From positions 310,001 to 374,000 of the forward strand of contig NZ_AVPK01000002.1 in assembly GCF_000768685.1 (NCBI RefSeq): a DNA stretch of 64,000 nt. Reading direction: 5' to 3'. The stretch is from Knoellia subterranea KCTC 19937. Lineage in GTDB: Bacteria; Actinomycetota; Actinomycetes; Actinomycetales; Dermatophilaceae. A model generated the notes under the pieces. That model did no database searches. It was not told where the DNA came from and saw only the letters and a program-made list of their open reading frames with translations. A program made the translations under genes and the position numbers. Of the stretch, positions 8,346-17,005 are shown piece after piece (positions within the stretch are counted from its first letter, which is position 1; each line of letters opens with the position of its first letter).

Positions 8346-9184
8346 AGGGACGAGGCCTCGTCGTCGGCCGTCTCCAGCCAGTCCGGTCGATCGGCGGCGC
8401 GGCGCCGGTCGAGCAGCCTGGCGATGCCGTAGGCGACGAAGTAGAGGACGACGAGCGGCGCCGCCAGCAACAACATCGTGTAGGGGTCCGGGGTCGGCGT
8501 GGCGATCGCCGCGAAGAGGACGATGATGACGATCGCCGGTCGCCATCCCCTGAGCATCACGTGGGACGGGAGAACCCGGGCGACATTGAGCGCCACAAGG
8601 ACGACCGGAAAGAGGAAGGCGATCCCGAAAACCAGGATGAAGCGGGTCACGAAGGAGAAGTACAGCGCGGCCTCGGGGAGGTTCGCCGCGCCCTCCGGAG
8701 TGAAACCGAGAAGGATCTCGACGGCCTTGGGAAGCGTCACGTATCCGAACCAGCAACCGCCGAGGAAGAGCGGGACGATCGCCGCGATGAACATCAGGGA
8801 GACGCGCTTCTCCCTGCGGGTCAGCCCGGGAACGATGAACGCCCAGGCCTGCCACAGCCACATCGGTGCGGACAGGATCGTCCCGGCCCAGATGGCCAGG
8901 CTGAGTCGCTGCGAAAAGGCTGCCGTGAGGCCGGCGTAGTTGAGATCGATGATCGACTCTTGACCACGCTGCTTGGCGATGTTCTCGATGGGCGCCGTCA
9001 GGTGCTCATAGATGACGTCAAAGAGATACCAGCCGATCACGGAGCACACCACGAGTGCTACGGCTGCGATGAAGAGTCGACGACGGAACTCCCGCAGGTG
9101 GTCGCCCAGCGACATCCGACCCTCGGGGTCGCGTCGTCGCCGTCGAGGCAGGCGGGCGCGACCGGGTTTCGCGACTCGGGGCAT
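8342..9184 (-). CDS. tatC: twin-arginine translocase subunit TatC
   Basis: Polytopic receptor of the Tat pathway, which exports folded proteins carrying twin-arginine signal peptides. The 280-residue protein begins with a basic leader and the conserved MSLGDHLREFRRRL segment, has six predicted membrane helices, and shows the family features PxLxxxxF-like FIVPGLTRREKR and ATPTPDP before the last helices. An internal ATG at residue 24 is an alternative start. It follows tatA by 12 nt and overlaps the lipid kinase gene by 4 nt, so tatA-tatC-kinase-helY read as one operon. No tatB is next to it, as is common in actinobacteria. Confidence 0.95.
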   Translation of the reverse strand: MPRVAKPGRARLPRRRRRDPEGRMSLGDHLREFRRRLFIAAVALVVCSVIGWYLFDVIYEHLTAPIENIAKQRGQESIIDLNYAGLTAAFSQRLSLAIWAGTILSAPMWLWQAWAFIVPGLTRREKRVSLMFIAAIVPLFLGGCWFGYVTLPKAVEILLGFTPEGAANLPEAALYFSFVTRFILVFGIAFLFPVVLVALNVARVLPSHVMLRGWRPAIVIIVLFAAIATPTPDPYTMLLLAAPLVVLYFVAYGIARLLDRRRAADRPDWLETADDEASSL

Positions 9185-9196
9185 TGATCAGACGGC

Positions 9197-9502
9197 TCAG
9201 ACGGCGCTGCCGGACGTCGGACCGGACTGGTTGTCCGTCCGGGGTGCGTTCTCCTCGATCGGCGAGGTCGACGTGGTGGAACTGGCCGACGTGCCGTCCG
9301 CGTCGCGACGCACGGTCTCACCGGGAACGGTCTCGGACGCCTTCTTGCCCTCGGCCTTCATCTCGTCCACCTCGGACTTGAAGACCCGAGCCGAGCGACC
9401 CAGGCTGCGGGCCGCGTCCGGCAGGCGCTTCCAGCCAAAGATCACGATGAGCAGGACGGCGATGATGATGATCTCGGGGGCTCCGAGTCGTCCACCAAAC
9501 AT
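9197..9502 (-). CDS. tatA: twin-arginine translocase subunit TatA
   Basis: A 101-residue pore-forming Tat component. An N-terminal membrane helix (about residues 8-22) is followed by the hinge and amphipathic helix [18 protein letters not shown], then an acidic and Ser/Thr-rich flexible tail. The residue before the helix is the Glu typical of TatA (GAPEIIII). A purine-rich ribosome binding site, GAAGAAGG, lies about 6 nt before the ATG. Immediately upstream is pafC, a common actinobacterial arrangement. Confidence 0.95.
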   Translation of the reverse strand: MFGGRLGAPEIIIIAVLLIVIFGWKRLPDAARSLGRSARVFKSEVDEMKAEGKKASETVPGETVRRDADGTSASSTTSTSPIEENAPRTDNQSGPTSGSAV

Positions 9503-9533
9503 GAGTTGCCTTCTTCCGATGTGAGGTCTGTGG

Positions 9534-10505
9534 TCAGTCTACGTCGTGGGTCTGTGGCTCGAGGGCGGCCATCGCCCGCGAGACGATGCGTTCGCTGAGA
9601 TCCTGTGGCGACAGGACCACGGCGTGCCCGCCCATGCGAAGGACGAGGCGCTCGATCCATGCCGTGTCGGCCGTGCGCAGCGTGATCGTGCGTGATCCGT
9701 CCTCGGCATCCGTGGCGGACTCGACCGGGTAGTAGTCGCTCACCCAGAGCGCACCGGGCAGCAGCCGCACCGTGACGAGCAGGTCATCCTCGGCGGGGCT
9801 GAAGATGCTCTCCCCGATGTCGCGGGGAGCCACTCCTTCGGGCGGGGTCCCGTCCTCGTCCAGGACCGTGAGGTCCTCGACCCGGTCGAGGCGGAAGATG
9901 CGCACACCCTCGGCGCGGTGGCACCAGCCCTCGAGGTACCAGTGGCCGTCCGCCGCGATGACCCGCATCGGGTCGACGTCGCGTTCGGTGGACTCGTCAC
10001 GACCGGGCACGTGGTAGGTCAGGTGGAGGCGCCGGTCCTCCTGCACACCCTGGCGGGCGCGCGACAGCACCTCGTCGTCCACTCCCCTGCCGGCCAGGTC
10101 CACCGAGACACGCGCTGCCGGCTCGGCGGCTGTCCCTGCGGCGGACTCCAACTTGGCCAGGGCGCGCTCGATCGCGCCCTGATCGGTCAGCCCGGGCACG
10201 TCGAGCAGCGTGCGCAGGCCGACGATGAGGGTCACGGCCTCGTCGACGCCGAGTCGCAGGGGACGCGAGATCGTGTCGGCGTTGCCGACGAAGACTCGAC
10301 CCTCTTCCCAGTCGGCCTCGATGAGTTCGTCCGGCATCTGGCCGTAGCCGCAGAGGAAGAGCAGGTTGAGGTCGGCCTCGAGCTGCGCCACGGAGACGCC
10401 CAGCCCGTCGGCGGCCTCCTCGAGCGCAATGCCCTGCCGGTTGACGAGCCACGGCACCATCGTGAGCAGCCGGGCGAGTCGGTTCGTCGCGGTTTCGGCC
10501 GCCAT
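9534..10505 (-). CDS. pafC: PafC, WYL-domain transcriptional regulator
   Basis: One half of the PafBC pair, which in mycobacteria activates the LexA/RecA-independent DNA damage response. The 323-residue protein has an N-terminal helix-turn-helix ([21 protein letters not shown]) and a C-terminal WYL domain, here with [23 protein letters not shown] around residue 180-200. Its ATG overlaps the pafB stop by one base (TGATG), indicating coupled translation. It is linked to the proteasome locus, as in other actinobacteria. The WYL domain is thought to sense single-stranded DNA. Confidence 0.93.
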   Translation of the reverse strand: MAAETATNRLARLLTMVPWLVNRQGIALEEAADGLGVSVAQLEADLNLLFLCGYGQMPDELIEADWEEGRVFVGNADTISRPLRLGVDEAVTLIVGLRTLLDVPGLTDQGAIERALAKLESAAGTAAEPAARVSVDLAGRGVDDEVLSRARQGVQEDRRLHLTYHVPGRDESTERDVDPMRVIAADGHWYLEGWCHRAEGVRIFRLDRVEDLTVLDEDGTPPEGVAPRDIGESIFSPAEDDLLVTVRLLPGALWVSDYYPVESATDAEDGSRTITLRTADTAWIERLVLRMGGHAVVLSPQDLSERIVSRAMAALEPQTHDVD

Positions 10506-11494
10506 CAGGCACCTGCCTCGTGCACGGCGAGCACGGCTCGCAGCTGGGTCTGCACCCGCTCGACGAGGTCTGCGGGCTCGACCACCTGGACGTTGTCGGC
10601 GTGACCGGCGATCTCGGCCGCGAACCCGTCTACGTCACGGAACTCGATGGCCAGCTCGGTCCAGCCGCTGTCCACCTCCGAGCTGGACGTGGCGCGCCGT
10701 CGCAGGCTGTGCGCGGCACCCGGGCGCACGAGAAGACGAGCCGGGCGCGCCTCTCCCCGTGGAGCCGAGCGCTGCACCATGATGCGCGCCTCGTGGTCGG
10801 CCGGAACCTCGAAGGACCCGGCGCGACCGGCCGTCCGCACCCCGCCATCGACCCGGGACAGGCGGAAGACGCGGGTGTCGTCCCGGTCGAGGTCGAAGCC
10901 GGTGAGGTACCAGCGGCCGTTCCACTGCACGAGCGACCAGGGCTGCACCCTGCGAACCGATGCCTCGCTGCTCTCCGGGCGTCGGTAGGTGAAGGTGATG
11001 GGCGTCCGGCTCAGGACGGCGTCCTTGACGGCGTCGAAGGCCGGCTCCTTGGTCCGCAGCCGTGGCTCGATGCCGATGAGGGCACCCTCGTCGCGCTCCA
11101 CACCGGCGGCGCGCAGCTTGCGCAGCGCCTGGGCAGCGGGACCGGCCATCGAGGCGTGCGCCCAGCTGCGGCTCGCCAGACCGAGAACGGCCAGCTCGTC
11201 CGGCTCGAACTCGAGGTCGGGCAGGGCGTAGTCGCGCTGGTGGATGCGGTAGCCCGGCTCGTCCTCGTGGAAGGCGTCGATCTCCTCCGTGGCCAGTGGC
11301 ACGCCGAGTGCGCGCAATTCGTCCTTGTCGCGCTCGAACATCCGGTCGAAGGCCTCGGTCGACGCGGTCTCGCCGTACTGCGGGACGAGGCCACGGATCT
11401 GGGCCTTGGAGAGGGGTCGTCGCGTGTAGAGAAGGACGAGCACGAGGTTGAGGAGGCGCTCGGTCTTCGCCGCCGGCCCCGTCGCTGCACTCAT
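10505..11494 (-). CDS. pafB: PafB, WYL-domain transcriptional regulator
   Basis: Partner of PafC in the transcriptional activator PafBC. The 329-residue protein has the N-terminal winged helix segment (ERLLNLVLVLLYTRRPLSKAQI, split here across residues 12-35) and a WYL domain with GRWYLTGFDLDRDDTRVFRL near residue 200. The ATG at 11494 follows TAGCGT by 7 nt on the minus strand (complement of 11502-11507), so it is probably leaderless. Divergent from the DUF3866 gene with overlapping promoter regions. Confidence 0.93.
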   Translation of the reverse strand: MSAATGPAAKTERLLNLVLVLLYTRRPLSKAQIRGLVPQYGETASTEAFDRMFERDKDELRALGVPLATEEIDAFHEDEPGYRIHQRDYALPDLEFEPDELAVLGLASRSWAHASMAGPAAQALRKLRAAGVERDEGALIGIEPRLRTKEPAFDAVKDAVLSRTPITFTYRRPESSEASVRRVQPWSLVQWNGRWYLTGFDLDRDDTRVFRLSRVDGGVRTAGRAGSFEVPADHEARIMVQRSAPRGEARPARLLVRPGAAHSLRRRATSSSEVDSGWTELAIEFRDVDGFAAEIAGHADNVQVVEPADLVERVQTQLRAVLAVHEAGA

Positions 11495-11501
11495 GCAACC
11501 G

Positions 11502-11518
11502 ACGCTACTCGATAGCCT
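11502..11518. promoter_or_regulatory. divergent leaderless promoters of pafB and the DUF3866 gene
   Basis: The complement of 11502-11507 gives TAGCGT 7 nt before pafB; TAGCCT at 11513-11518 is 7 nt before the plus-strand GTG at 11526. The two -10 elements are only 5 bp apart, so the two promoters probably compete for polymerase. Confidence 0.6.
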
Positions 11519-11525
11519 GCACCTC

Positions 11526-12629
11526 GTGATGCAGTGGCGCGAGGGTGTGGTGGTCCGTGAGGTGAGTGCGTGGCCGGGGGCGGTGGAGTATGCCGTCCGG
11601 CTGGGTTCCGAGACCGACCCCGGTGAGGAGGTGCGCGCCCTCGCCTACACGGCGATGGTGGGACGACCGGAGCCGGGCGACCGCGTGGTGCTCAATGCGT
11701 CGGCGCTGCTCAAGGGCCTGGGAACCGGAGGTCTGGCCTTCATCGTCGCGATGCCCGACCGGCTGCCTGTGGACGCCCCCGAGTCCGACGGCCACATCGT
11801 CAAGGCGCGCTACACACCGCAGCAGCAGATGTTCCTGGCCGTCGACGAGCAGGACAGCCCGCACCATCACGTCCTGCGTGATGCCGAGTCGATCGACGGC
11901 ATGCCGGTGGTCGTCGCCGACCTCCACTCGGCCCTGCCCGCGATCATCACCGGTGTGCGGATCGTCCGTCCCGACGCGCGCATCGCCTATGTCATGACGG
12001 ACGGCGGCGCCCTGCCGCTTGCGTTCTCGCGGGCCGTCGCCGGGCTCAAGGAAGCCGGGTGGGTGACCGAGACGATCACCGTAGGTCAGGCCTTCGGCGG
12101 CGACCACGAGGCGGTGTCGCTGCACAGCGGACTCCTCGCGGCCAGGCACGTCGTCGGAGCCGATGTCACCGTCGTCGTCCAGGGCCCGGGCAACGTCGGC
12201 ACCGGCACGCCCTGGGGCTACTCCGGCGTCGCCGTGGCGGACGCCCTCCACGCTGCCGACGTCCTCGGTGGCACGTGCATCGCCGCGCTGCGCGTCTCGG
12301 GAGCCGACCCCCGACCCAGGCACCGCGGCATCTCGCACCACAGCACCACGGCATACGGGAAGGCGTTGCTCTCCCCCGCAATCGTCCCGGTGCCCGCGGG
12401 CGGCGGCGAGCTCGCGGCACTCGTCCGCACCCAGGCTGCGAAGCTCGCCGAACGCAGCCGTGCCGATCTCGACATCGTCGAGATCGGCACGGAAGGTGTG
12501 CTGGAAGCGCTGCGTCAGTCGCCGGTGAAACTGTCAACAATGGGCAGGGGCCTCGAGGAGGACCTGGCCGCGTTCGTCGTCAGTGCCATCGCGGGCGTCT
12601 GCGCGGCGCAGCGAATCAGCGAACGCTGA
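11526..12629 (+). CDS. DUF3866 family protein
   Basis: A 367-residue conserved actinobacterial protein of unknown function. The sequence fits the DUF3866 family: a beta-rich N-terminal part, then Rossmann-like stretches (VVVADLHSALPAI, IAYVMTDGGALPLA, VVVQGPGNVGTG) that hint at nucleotide or sugar binding, and a C-terminal helical region. No signal peptide or membrane helix. The GTG at 11526 is 7 nt after TAGCCT, so the longer frame from 11448, which would overlap pafB, is unlikely. Its 3' end overlaps the convergent FKBP gene by 14 nt. Conserved beside pafBC in related genomes as I recall, suggesting a link to that regulon. Confidence 0.8.
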   Translation: MMQWREGVVVREVSAWPGAVEYAVRLGSETDPGEEVRALAYTAMVGRPEPGDRVVLNASALLKGLGTGGLAFIVAMPDRLPVDAPESDGHIVKARYTPQQQMFLAVDEQDSPHHHVLRDAESIDGMPVVVADLHSALPAIITGVRIVRPDARIAYVMTDGGALPLAFSRAVAGLKEAGWVTETITVGQAFGGDHEAVSLHSGLLAARHVVGADVTVVVQGPGNVGTGTPWGYSGVAVADALHAADVLGGTCIAALRVSGADPRPRHRGISHHSTTAYGKALLSPAIVPVPAGGGELAALVRTQAAKLAERSRADLDIVEIGTEGVLEALRQSPVKLSTMGRGLEEDLAAFVVSAIAGVCAAQRISER

Positions 12630-13002
12630 CGAGGTCCACCACGAAGATGAGGCTCTCGCCCGGCTTGATGGCGGCGCCGGCGCCGCGCTCGCCGTAGGCC
12701 AGGTGGCTCGGGATGAGGAGACGACGACGGCCGCCTTCCTTCATGCCGACGATGCCGTCGTCCCAGCCCTTGATGACCTGACCGATACCGAGGCGGAAGT
12801 CGAGGGGCGCACCGCGGTTCCACGAGGCGTCGAACTCCTCGCCGGTCGAGTGCGCGACACCGACGTAGTGGGCCGAGATGGTCGAACCGACCGTGGCCTC
12901 GGCGCCGTCGCCGACGGTGATGTCCTCGATGACGAGGTCGGTGGGCGCTTCGTCGCCGGGGAAATCGATCTCGGGACGGGTGGTGTTGGGGTCAAAACCC
13001 AT
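12616..13002 (-). CDS. cytoplasmic FKBP-type peptidyl-prolyl isomerase
   Basis: A 128-residue single-domain FKBP that speeds cis-trans isomerisation of proline bonds. Family landmarks are present: TISAHYVGV, GEEFDASWNRG, LDFRLGIGQVIKGWDDGI, and the C-terminal IPSHLAYGERGAG and LIFVVDLVSV. No signal peptide, so it acts in the cytoplasm. The ATG at 13002 has AAAGGA 7 nt upstream; the longer frame to 13254 is not supported. It follows the FKBP lipoprotein gene by 55 nt in the same direction, so the two isomerases are probably cotranscribed with pafA upstream. Confidence 0.92.
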   Translation of the reverse strand: MGFDPNTTRPEIDFPGDEAPTDLVIEDITVGDGAEATVGSTISAHYVGVAHSTGEEFDASWNRGAPLDFRLGIGQVIKGWDDGIVGMKEGGRRRLLIPSHLAYGERGAGAAIKPGESLIFVVDLVSVR

Positions 13003-13057
13003 GACGGATCCTTTCGGGAGGTCGTGCGGAGAGGGACGAACGTGCGTTGGGGGCCGG

Positions 13058-14002
13058 TCAGACAGCCGCGAGGATGTCGACGACGAAGACCATCGTGTCA
13101 GTGCCCTTGATCTCGCCCTGACCCTGCGCGCCGTAGCCGTCAGCCGGCGGGACGACGAGGAGCAGGCGGCTGCCGACGGGCTGGCCGACGATCGACTTGT
13201 CCCAGCCGGGAACGACCTGGCCGACACCGATCGGCGTGGTGTATCCGTCGGCATTCGAGTCGAAGACCTTGCCGTTCACCCACAGGGCGCCGGTGTAGCT
13301 CACGCGGACGGTCTGGCCGGACTCGACCTTGGCGCCCTTGCCCGTGACGAGGGGCTGGGTGACGAGCTTGGTGGGGGCCGCGGCCTTGGGCATCGTGATC
13401 GTCGCCGCCTTGCCGGGGTTCCACTTCACCGTGGGGAGACCTGCCTTGGGCGCGACGGCCGTGCCCTCGGCCTCCTTGAGCGAGGCGCCGCCCTTGATGA
13501 CGTCGACGACGAAGAGCACCGGGTCCGTGGCCTTGAGGTTGAAGTTGCTGTTGCCCTGCTCGCCCCACACGTCCTTGGTGGGCGCGGCGAGCAGCAGACG
13601 TGCTCCCGGCTTCGACCCGGGCAGCTGGTTCGTGAGGATCGGCAGCATCCGGTCGCTGGAGAGATCGACGCCGAGCGTCTGCTTGTCGGTCCAGGTGCTC
13701 GTCGCGACCTTGCCGTCGGTGCCGTTGACGACCTGGATGTGGACCGACGCGAGGTCGGTCTTGCCGAGCGGAGTGCCGGAACCCTCGGTGAGGACCCGCT
13801 TCTCCTCCTTGGTCACCGTGAGGGGCGTGGGCGAGACCGTGACCTTGGGCTCCGCGCCAGAGTCACCCGTGACGGTGATCTTGGCGAGCGGACCGGACGC
13901 AGCGGCGTCCTTGTCGCCGTCGGAGGCCTCACCACAGCCGGCGAGGGCGACGACCGCCACCGTCAGGGCAGCAGCAAGGGGGGCAAAACGGGCGCGGGAC
14001 AC
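13058..14002 (-). CDS. FKBP-type peptidyl-prolyl isomerase lipoprotein, two domains
   Basis: A 314-residue exported foldase. The signal peptide ends in the lipobox LAGC with Cys23 as the lipid anchor. Two FKBP-like domains follow: a degenerate first one (about residues 60-170, with DRMLPILTNQLPGSKPGARL) and a canonical second one (about 215-314, with GYTTPIGVGQVVPGWDKSI and GYGAQGQGEIKG). The first lacks several active-site aromatic residues and may be a chaperone module. It lies between pafA and the cytoplasmic FKBP gene, the usual neighbourhood for this pair in actinobacteria. The start is GTG with GAGG about 9 nt upstream. Confidence 0.9.
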   Translation of the reverse strand: MSRARFAPLAAALTVAVVALAGCGEASDGDKDAAASGPLAKITVTGDSGAEPKVTVSPTPLTVTKEEKRVLTEGSGTPLGKTDLASVHIQVVNGTDGKVATSTWTDKQTLGVDLSSDRMLPILTNQLPGSKPGARLLLAAPTKDVWGEQGNSNFNLKATDPVLFVVDVIKGGASLKEAEGTAVAPKAGLPTVKWNPGKAATITMPKAAAPTKLVTQPLVTGKGAKVESGQTVRVSYTGALWVNGKVFDSNADGYTTPIGVGQVVPGWDKSIVGQPVGSRLLLVVPPADGYGAQGQGEIKGTDTMVFVVDILAAV

Positions 14003-14073
14003 AGTGATACCTCAGATCGAGCTTGGGGGGATTGCGCCCACCATAACCACAGAACCTGTCAGGACCCTGATCG

Positions 14074-15435
14074 TCACATGCCCGCGATGAGGCGCTCGAC
14101 CCGTGGATCCTCGTGTCGGAACGGGTCCTTGCAGAGCACCGTCCGCTGGGCCTGGTCGTTGAGCTTGAGGTGCACCCAGTCGACGGTGAAGTCGCGCCGG
14201 TGGGCCTGCGCGGCACGGATGAAGTCACCGCGCAGTTTGGCCCGCGTCGTGGGAGGCGGCTTGACCTTGGCCTCGAAGATCTCGGGGTCGGTCACGGCGC
14301 GCGCCGCCCTCCCCCGTGCCTGCAGGAGGTAGAACAAGCCACGTCGCCGGTTGACGTCGTGATACGCGAGGTCGATCTGCGCGAGCCTCGGGTGGTCGAG
14401 ATCGAGGCCGTGCCTGGTCGCGTAGTCACTGATCAGCCGGTACTTGATGATCCAGTCGATCTCGGTGTCGACCTTGCTGTGGTCGCCTGTCTCGACAGCG
14501 TCGAGGGTGCGTTCCCACAGGTCGAGGACGGTCTTGTGGTCGGGGTCGCTCGCGCCTTCACGATCCACGTATGCCGCTGCCGCCGTGAGGTATTCGCGCT
14601 GCAGATCCAGGGCGCTGAGTTCACGGCCGTTGGCCAGGCGGACGAGCCGTCGGCCGGTCATGTCGTGGCTGATCTCGCGGATCGCCCGAATGGGGTTCTC
14701 GAGCGTGAGGTCGCGCATGACGACGCCGTCCTCGATCATCCGCAGCACGAGGTCGCACGAGCCGACCTTGAGCAGCGTCGTCGTCTCGCTCATGTTCGAG
14801 TCGCCGACGATGACGTGCAGTCGGCGGTAGTGCTCGGCGTCGGCATGCGGCTCGTCGCGGGTATTGATGATCGGACGACTGCGGGTTGTCGCCGACGACA
14901 CGCCTTCCCAGATGTGGTCCGCGCGCTGGCTCACGGCATACTCCACGCCTTTGGAGGTGCGCACGAGCTTGCCTGCGCCGCAGATGATCTGGCGACTGAT
15001 GAGGAACGGGAGCAAGGCGTCCGAGAAGACCTGGAAGTCGCCGGCCCGGCCGACGAGGTAGTTCTCGTGGCAGCCGTAGGAGTTGCCTGCCGAGTCGGTG
15101 TTGTTCTTGAAGACATAGATGTCTCCGCGCACGCCGTCCTCGTGCAAGCGTGCCTCGGCATCGGCGACGAGGCCCTCCACGATCCGCTCCCCCGCGCGGT
15201 CGTGCGCGACCAGCTGACGCAGCGAGTCACACTCGGCCGTGGCGTACTCGGGGTGGCTGCCCACGTCGAGATAGAGCCGCGAGCCATTGGCGAGGAACAC
15301 GTTGCTGGACCGCCCCCAGGCGACGACCTTGCGGAAGAGGTAGCGGGCAACCTCGTCAGGGGTGAGCGTGCGCTGGCCCTCGGACGAGGCGGTGATGCCG
15401 TACTCGTTCTCGATCCCGAAGATCCGTCGCTCCAT
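14074..15435 (-). CDS. pafA: Pup--protein ligase PafA
   Basis: Attaches Pup through its C-terminal glutamate to lysines of target proteins, using ATP; a glutamine-synthetase-like enzyme. The 453-residue protein starts [14 protein letters not shown], with the metal-binding glutamate, and contains [34 protein letters not shown] and [18 protein letters not shown], all shared with Dop. It lacks the Dop-specific insert after the first strand (it is 55 residues shorter than Dop here). The ATG at 15435 is 6 nt after TAGGGT on the minus strand (complement of 15442-15447), so it is leaderless and separately transcribed from the core proteasome genes. Confidence 0.96.
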   Translation of the reverse strand: MERRIFGIENEYGITASSEGQRTLTPDEVARYLFRKVVAWGRSSNVFLANGSRLYLDVGSHPEYATAECDSLRQLVAHDRAGERIVEGLVADAEARLHEDGVRGDIYVFKNNTDSAGNSYGCHENYLVGRAGDFQVFSDALLPFLISRQIICGAGKLVRTSKGVEYAVSQRADHIWEGVSSATTRSRPIINTRDEPHADAEHYRRLHVIVGDSNMSETTTLLKVGSCDLVLRMIEDGVVMRDLTLENPIRAIREISHDMTGRRLVRLANGRELSALDLQREYLTAAAAYVDREGASDPDHKTVLDLWERTLDAVETGDHSKVDTEIDWIIKYRLISDYATRHGLDLDHPRLAQIDLAYHDVNRRRGLFYLLQARGRAARAVTDPEIFEAKVKPPPTTRAKLRGDFIRAAQAHRRDFTVDWVHLKLNDQAQRTVLCKDPFRHEDPRVERLIAGM

Positions 15436-15495
15436 GACCTCACCCTAGTTCCGCGCCCCGTCCTGCCGCGGGACTGTTTGGGTGGCGAGCCAGGT

Positions 15496-15527
15496 CCAGC
15501 ATCCGGGACGCAGGTACCAGCATCTGG
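15496..15527. promoter_or_regulatory. direct repeat upstream of the peroxiredoxin gene
   Basis: CCAGCATCCGG (15496-15506) and CCAGCATCTGG (15517-15527) are near-identical and start exactly 21 bp apart, two helical turns, in the 149-bp gap between pafA and the peroxiredoxin gene. That spacing suits two protein subunits on one DNA face. Function unproven. Confidence 0.35.
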
Positions 15528-15584
15528 CACTTAACGGCATGTTGGGGTTTCGACAACTTTGCGTTACCAATGAGAGGACCGTCC

Positions 15585-16220
15585 ATGGCCACGCTGCGTC
15601 TCGGCGACACCGCCCCCGACTTCACGGCTGAGACCACCGAGGGTGAGATCAGCTTCCACGACTGGAAGGGCGACGGTTGGGCCGTCCTCTTCAGCCACCC
15701 CGCCGACTTCACCCCGGTCTGCACCACCGAACTGGGCCGTGTCGCCGCGCTCAAGGACGAGTGGGCCCAGCGCAACGCCAAGGTCCTCGCCGTGTCGGTC
15801 GACGCCATCGACGACCACAACGCGTGGAAGAAGGACATCGAGGAGGTCGGCGGCTCCGCCGTGACCTACCCGATCATCGCCGACAAGGACCGCAAGGTCG
15901 CCGAGCTCTACGACATGATCCACCCGAACGAGGGTGACACCTCGAGCGTGCGCTCCGTCTTCCTCATCGACCCCAAGGGCAAGGTCCGCCTGTCCCTGAC
16001 CTACCCCAAGAGCGCCGGCCGCAACTTCGACGAGATCCTGCGCGCCCTCGACGCCCTCCAGGTCAACGACGCTGGTCCCTTCTCCACGCCGGCCGACTGG
16101 AAGAAGGGCGACCGCATCATCGTCGCCCCCACCGTCTCCACCGACGACGCCCGCGAGAAGTTCAAGGACGTCGAAGAGGTCAAGCCCTACCTGCGCTACG
16201 CCGCCGCTCCCACGGCCTGA
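15585..16220 (+). CDS. 1-Cys (Prx6-type) peroxiredoxin
   Basis: Reduces hydrogen and organic peroxides. The 211-residue protein has the catalytic motif HPADFTPVCTTELG with the peroxidatic cysteine at residue 46, and the long C-terminal dimerisation domain (TYPKSAGRNFDEILRALDAL and on) typical of Prx6 proteins. I see no second, resolving cysteine, so it probably works with an external thiol such as mycothiol. The ATG at 15585 has GAGAGGA 6 nt upstream and so, unlike many neighbours, uses a leadered mRNA. It interrupts the proteasome locus on the opposite strand, together with the dienelactone hydrolase gene. Confidence 0.93.
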   Translation: MATLRLGDTAPDFTAETTEGEISFHDWKGDGWAVLFSHPADFTPVCTTELGRVAALKDEWAQRNAKVLAVSVDAIDDHNAWKKDIEEVGGSAVTYPIIADKDRKVAELYDMIHPNEGDTSSVRSVFLIDPKGKVRLSLTYPKSAGRNFDEILRALDALQVNDAGPFSTPADWKKGDRIIVAPTVSTDDAREKFKDVEEVKPYLRYAAAPTA

Positions 16221-16250
16221 ACCAACCGCCTTTTCCAAGGCACAACCACG

Positions 16251-16294
16251 ACGTATGCCGTGTGGTCCCGATCCCGGGACCACACGGCATACGT
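16251..16294. repeat. perfect 20-bp hairpin built from two inverted GTATGCCG octamers
   Basis: 16251-16270 pairs perfectly with 16275-16294 around a 4-nt loop. Each arm contains one copy of the recurrent octamer GTATGCCG. The right arm overlaps the -10 element TACGTT (16290-16295) of the next gene. It may end peroxiredoxin transcription, act as an operator, or both. No T-tract follows. Confidence 0.9.
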
Positions 16295-16301
16295 TGTCCT
16301 C

Positions 16302-16991
16302 ATGGCCGATTCGATCGCACTGGACATTCCGACCGACCTGCTCGTGCCCGAGACCGCCAACGGTCACGGCATCGTCCTCTTCCAGGAAATCTTCGGCGTC
16401 ACGGACTACATCCGGTCCCGAGCACAGGACCTCGCCGATCTCGGCTTCCACGTCCTTGTGCCCCACTTCTACGGTCGGCAGGGCGACCCCGTCATCGATG
16501 AGGGAGCCGACGGACTCCCCCGCGCCATGGCGCTCCTCCAGGAGCTCGACTGGGAGGTGGCCGTCGCGGACGGCATTGCCGCACTGGAGGCACTGCGTGC
16601 GCACCCAGACGTGACCGGTCGGGTGGGACTCTTGGGCTTCTGCTTCGGCGGCGGACTGGCCTTCAACGTCGCGGCCGCGGCGCAGCGCAAACCGGATGGT
16701 CTGGTGAGCTACTACGGCTCGGCGCTGCCCAACCTGCTCGCGCTGGCACCCGACGTGCCCGTGCCGAGCCTGCACCACTTCGGTGACAGCGACACCTACA
16801 TCCCGATGACGACCGTTCGCGACATCGAGAAGGCGGTGACGTCCGGCCATGACGACGTCACCTTCGACCTTCACCCGGGCGCCGGGCATGCCTTCGACAA
16901 CCCGTCGCCGATGTTCCACCACCCCGAGGCCGCTGGCAAGGCGTGGGCTCGGACGACAGACTGGCTCTCGACCCACTTCCCCGGCGCCTGA
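16302..16991 (+). CDS. dienelactone hydrolase family protein
   Basis: An alpha/beta hydrolase of 229 residues. The nucleophile elbow GFCFGG carries the cysteine (about residue 114) typical of dienelactone hydrolase, with Asp in HFGDSDTYIP and His in HPGAGHAFDNP completing the triad. The family cleaves dienelactones in aromatic degradation, but no chlorocatechol genes are nearby, so the substrate is unknown. The ATG at 16302 is 6 nt after TACGTT, which is embedded in the 20-bp hairpin. It is probably transcribed on its own, and convergent with prcA, 14 nt away. Confidence 0.88.
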   Translation: MADSIALDIPTDLLVPETANGHGIVLFQEIFGVTDYIRSRAQDLADLGFHVLVPHFYGRQGDPVIDEGADGLPRAMALLQELDWEVAVADGIAALEALRAHPDVTGRVGLLGFCFGGGLAFNVAAAAQRKPDGLVSYYGSALPNLLALAPDVPVPSLHHFGDSDTYIPMTTVRDIEKAVTSGHDDVTFDLHPGAGHAFDNPSPMFHHPEAAGKAWARTTDWLSTHFPGA

Positions 16992-17005
16992 TCCCGAGCG
17001 TCGCG

